Shown piece by piece: positions 61,112 through 64,000 of a stretch of 64,000 nucleotides of DNA. The position numbers and the translations under genes are program-made. The stretch lies in contig CADBWK010000005.1 in NCBI GenBank assembly GCA_902798385.1, positions 50,775 through 114,774 on the forward strand, written 5' to 3'. Every line of letters begins with the position of its first letter. The first letter of the stretch is position 1. The stretch is from an uncultured Bacteroidales bacterium (lineage in GTDB: Bacteria > Bacteroidota > Bacteroidia > Bacteroidales > Paludibacteraceae). A model generated the notes under the pieces. It was not told the DNA's origin. It searched no databases and saw only the letters and a list, made by a program, of their open reading frames with translations.

Positions 61112-63112
61112 ATGCGACGCTTCATCATCTTTTTATTAAGTGCTTTGCCGCTTCTTGCGTCGGCGACTAACACCCTCTCGCTGTCCAGCGTCTCCGGTCA
61201 CCCTAGAGAGACGCTGACGGTGAGTGTGTCGCTGGCGAACGACGATGCGATAACAGCATTGCAGGCGGCGATTCCGTTAGGCGAACACTTGCAATATGTC
61301 ACCAACTCCGCTTTGCTGAATAGCACACGCGCCAACGGACATAGTTTGGTAGCTTCCGCTACCGATGATACGCTCCGTGTAGCCGTTTTCTCGCTGACAC
61401 AAGCAGCGCTAAACGGCAACGAAGGCGAGTTGTTTACCTTCCAAGTGAAGCTTGGTAATGAGCCTGCCACGTATCCGCTGAAAGCGGAAACTGTAATGAC
61501 CGGAACAAACGGTCAGGCATTGGAGAGCAATACGGCGAATGGTTCACTGACCTTACTGTCCCCGAAGATTGAAGTAGTGACCAAATCGTTAGACTACGGA
61601 CATATTCCTATCCGCGCGAACTACACCAAGACGCTGCAAGTACGCAATGCCGGCAACGAACCGCTGCATATCAGTAATGTAATCTTTTCCGCTTCGGAGT
61701 TCTCTGTCACCGAAACGGCTTATACTATTGCTGCCGGCGAGACGCAGAACATCGTCATCACCTTTGCCCCGACCGTACATGGCGCGATTAGCGAAACCGT
61801 CCGTCTGCGCTCCGACGCCATCAATGATCCCGATGTATATGGCGCGAATATAGCGGCACTCATCGCCGATCCGTTCTCCGTAAACGAGTTACGTGTTCAG
61901 TCCGCTTCGGGTATCTCGGATGACACGGTAACAGTCCGGCTACGCATGAATAATATGGAGTCGATCGTCGGCGCACAAGTGTCCTTCAAGATGCCGAAAC
62001 AATTGGTATTTATACCCGGTAGTGCAGTTCCTTTGTCGCGTGCAGAAGGACATAGTGTACTCAGCACAATGTCCAATGACACGCTGACGTTACTGCTCTA
62101 TTCTCCGACGAATACTCCTGTTGCGGAAGAAGATGGCGACCTGCTTTCTTTCCGTGTGCGCTTGGACGGAGCAAGCGGTAGTTATCAATTGGCACCGAAA
62201 AACACCATGCTCATCAATGCATCGCATCAGAACATGGTATCGGCTGTTTATAATGCATACGTGTCTATCCAAAGTCCTACCATCTCCGGCAATTCGTCCT
62301 TGGATTTCGGTCATATACGGATAGACCAGCCACACACGGAAACTTATTCTATTCGTAACAACGGACAAGTACCACTGACCGTAGAGCGCGTCACATTCCT
62401 CAGCGAGGGATTGCGGGTACTCACCCCATTACCGATAGAAATAGCGCGCTACACCTCGCAGAACATTGAGGTCGAGATCACGCCCGAGAAAGAAGGTGCA
62501 TTTGCCACCACCATGCAGGTTTATTCCAATGATCCCACTGCTCGCATGAAATCCGTCTCTTTAACGGCAGATGTCTATGAGCCGAACAGCCTCTCTTTTA
62601 GAGAAGAAACAAAGGGCACGGAATACCATTTGTACGTGGATTTGGATAATTATTCCGAAATAGCCGGAGTGCAGTTTGATGTTACGGGCTTAACGCCATG
62701 GACGTCATATGCGCTTACTTCCCGTGCTAACGGACATCAAATAGTGGCACAACCCATTGACGAAAACACCTATCGTGTTATCCTCTTCGCGTTCAGCAAT
62801 ACCACACTATCCGGTCACGAAGGAGCTGTCGTTGAATGGATTTGGGATGCAGGATCTGCAAATGCCATGAACGGACAATTGATCCGGATGGAAAACGTCG
62901 TGTTGGTTCATCCATCCAAAGGCAACCGCAAGGCGGAATCTGCAGATCCGTTTACAGCCTCCTATACTCCTTCCGATCCTACTTCCATCGACAATACCCC
63001 CTTCCCTTCCGGAAATAGTTCAGAAGAGGCATCCAAGATTCTTCGCGATGGTAAAATCTTCATTCTCCGTGGGGACAAAACCTATACTCTCCAAGGACAG
63101 GAGGTCAGGTGA
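61112..63112 (+). CDS. Secreted protein with three cohesin-like domains and sorting-type tail (scaffoldin-like)
   Basis: 666 residues. Signal peptide MRRFIIFLLSALPLLASA. Three repeated cohesin-like beta-sandwiches: about 20-145 (HPRETLTVSVSLANDDAITA, EGELFTFQVKLG), 250-390 (DTVTVRLRMNNMESIVGAQV, DGDLLSFRVRL) and 490-610 (YHLYVDLDNYSEIAGVQFDV, HEGAVVEW). They alternate with two HYDIN/ASPM-type Ig domains (about 150-248, 392-488; LDYGHIPI and LDFGHIRI). Tail KILRDGKIFILRGDKTYTLQ ends GQEVR. It starts 4 bp after the dockerin protease. Cohesins bind dockerins in cellulosomes; the match here is by pattern, not proven. Confidence 0.75.
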   Translation: MRRFIIFLLSALPLLASATNTLSLSSVSGHPRETLTVSVSLANDDAITALQAAIPLGEHLQYVTNSALLNSTRANGHSLVASATDDTLRVAVFSLTQAALNGNEGELFTFQVKLGNEPATYPLKAETVMTGTNGQALESNTANGSLTLLSPKIEVVTKSLDYGHIPIRANYTKTLQVRNAGNEPLHISNVIFSASEFSVTETAYTIAAGETQNIVITFAPTVHGAISETVRLRSDAINDPDVYGANIAALIADPFSVNELRVQSASGISDDTVTVRLRMNNMESIVGAQVSFKMPKQLVFIPGSAVPLSRAEGHSVLSTMSNDTLTLLLYSPTNTPVAEEDGDLLSFRVRLDGASGSYQLAPKNTMLINASHQNMVSAVYNAYVSIQSPTISGNSSLDFGHIRIDQPHTETYSIRNNGQVPLTVERVTFLSEGLRVLTPLPIEIARYTSQNIEVEITPEKEGAFATTMQVYSNDPTARMKSVSLTADVYEPNSLSFREETKGTEYHLYVDLDNYSEIAGVQFDVTGLTPWTSYALTSRANGHQIVAQPIDENTYRVILFAFSNTTLSGHEGAVVEWIWDAGSANAMNGQLIRMENVVLVHPSKGNRKAESADPFTASYTPSDPTSIDNTPFPSGNSSEEASKILRDGKIFILRGDKTYTLQGQEVR

Positions 63113-63122
63113 AACTGAATTT

Positions 63123-63157
63123 CACATTTGAGATCTGAGATTTAAAATTTGTGATTT
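63123..63157. repeat. 7-bp tandem repeat downstream of the cohesin gene
   Basis: CACATTT, GAGATCT, GAGATTT, AAAATTT, GTGATTT; degenerate period-7 repeat in intergenic DNA. Confidence 0.65.
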
Positions 63158-63161
63158 AATA

Positions 63162-63191
63162 ACACGGGCGGCTCAATGAGTCGCCCGTGTG
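63162..63191 (+). terminator. Terminator-type hairpin after the cohesin gene
   Basis: ACACGGGCGGCTC / GAGTCGCCCGTGT around a short loop; strong stem, weak T-run. It may serve both the cohesin gene and the convergent ATPase gene. Confidence 0.7.
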
Positions 63192-63242
63192 TATTATGAT
63201 TGTAAGCCTTATTTCACAACAAAAGCGCTACAAATCATTGAA

Positions 63243-64000
63243 TTACGTAAATAATTCTTTTAAGTCTGATTTCAAGAAAGTCTCAATAGGAATGCCTTCT
63301 TCGCCCACCAGAACAGATTATCTTTAACCAGCACAAAATCCACTTCGTCTTTGCCGTCTCGCCAATAATAAACATTAAACCGTCCGGTATAAGCGCAATT
63401 CATGATATGTGCTCCGACAGCGGATTCAAACAACCGCCCCCATAATTTATGATCCGCCCTTGCCGCTTCAAAATCATGCTCGCAATAGAGACTCATCAAT
63501 GCATTGTTATAGACCTGATACTTTGGAATAGAGTTACGGCGGCGTGCTTTATCAACGGCATACTTGCTAAGCCCACAAACCATGCCGCTCTGGTTGAGAA
63601 GATCTAAATAATGAGCGAGCGTAGTGGTGTTTCCTGCATCTTGCAACTGTCCGATCATCTTGGTCAGCGACACTTCTTGTCCGGAATAAGCACTGCTTAA
63701 CTCAAAAGTCTGACGTAACAATGCCGGTTTGGCGATAGGAGTGTCCATCAAAATGTCGTTGTTTATCGTTGCGTCCACAATGGAACTGCTGATATACTCC
63801 TGCCATCTATCCAAGTCATGACGCAAATCAGCGGCTCCCGGATAAGCACCGAAATAGATATATTCGTCGATGGTCATCCCAAAGCCTTCTTGCATTTCTG
63901 AAAGAGACCAGTTAGGCATTTTAATGGTCTCAAAACGTCCTTTAAGGCTTTCGCTTAGTCCTTTTTCCAAACGTACGCGGGACGAACCTAACAGCACTAC
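63243..64000 (-). pseudogene. AAA/DUF4143 ATPase gene, 3' part, with deletion and frameshift
   Basis: The C-terminal two thirds of an AAA_14/DUF4143 ATP-binding protein running off the right edge. Reading from 63997: VRLEKGLSESLKGRFETIKM (end of ATPase domain), EYIYFGAYPGAADL, then the DUF4143 part (LAHYLDLLNQSGMVCGLSKY, LWGRLFESAVGAHIMN, WRDGKDEVDFVLVKDN). After DFVLVKDN the frame goes to LFWWAKKAFLLRLS and stops at 63272, but another frame continues VLVGEEGIPIETFLKSDLKE to a stop at 63243, which is the expected C-terminus. A segment of roughly 25 codons (usually including an EVK motif) is missing. Function in this family is unclear. Confidence 0.75.

Overview
The window looks like a chromosome segment of a gut-type Bacteroidota (Bacteroidales) bacterium. 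Evidence: a SusC/SusD pair, the gliding/type IX secretion lipoprotein GldD, Bacteroidetes-type promoters (TTTG or TTG, exactly 20 nt, then TANNTTTG) in front of at least twelve transcription units, many lipoproteins, a tmRNA whose tag ends in ALAA, and secreted proteins sharing one short C-terminal tail.

Layout. 1-3.3 kb (minus): mannose-1-phosphate guanylyltransferase, glycogen debranching enzyme, start of a glycogen-synthase-like glycosyltransferase. 3.4-9.5 kb (plus): gldD, a GGGP synthase-TadA fusion, a PgpH-like HD phosphodiesterase, a dihydrouridine synthase and a BASS-type transporter; the last two are each preceded by a copy of a structured intergenic element. 9.6-15.1 kb: two large secreted modular proteins. 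15.2-18.9 kb (minus): secG, a DUF6377 membrane regulator and a CotH protein. 19.1-25.1 kb: aldo/keto reductase, a 1320-residue carbohydrate-binding protein, a 50-residue peptide, an esterase. 25.2-48.2 kb: a beta-1,3/1,6-glucan utilisation locus reading as one long operon (multi-CBM protein, SusC, SusD, surface lipoprotein, GH16, GH128, GH16, GH16, GPH sugar symporter, GH-L phosphorylase-like enzyme, GH30, GH81). 48.2-56.2 kb: tmRNA, four tRNAs (Ala, Arg, fMet, Cys) and housekeeping genes (GNAT, Fur family, endonuclease, nucleosidase, RlmI-like methyltransferase, DnaQ-like exonuclease, sufB). 56.2-57.0 kb: decayed DUF4160/DUF2442 and DUF1016 genes. 57.1-63.1 kb: a subtilisin-like protease with a C-terminal dockerin, followed 4 bp later by a protein with three cohesin-like domains. 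63.2-64.0 kb: a decayed AAA/DUF4143 ATPase gene running off the end.

How the genes work together (inference). Surface GH16, GH81, GH128 and GH30 enzymes would cut laminarin-type glucan, SusC/D and surface CBM proteins would bind and import it, and the symporter plus phosphorylase would finish it in the cytoplasm. The promoter of this operon shares two motifs at the same spacing with the promoter of the aldo/keto reductase operon, whose second gene carries the same binding module.

Main unusual signals: (i) a family of about twenty short tandem repeats, mostly of period 7, lying in frame inside conserved genes and between genes; (ii) two paralogous intergenic elements with covarying stems; (iii) one C-terminal tail on nine secreted proteins and on no lipoprotein; (iv) a dockerin-protease/cohesin gene pair; (v) the two co-spaced promoters.
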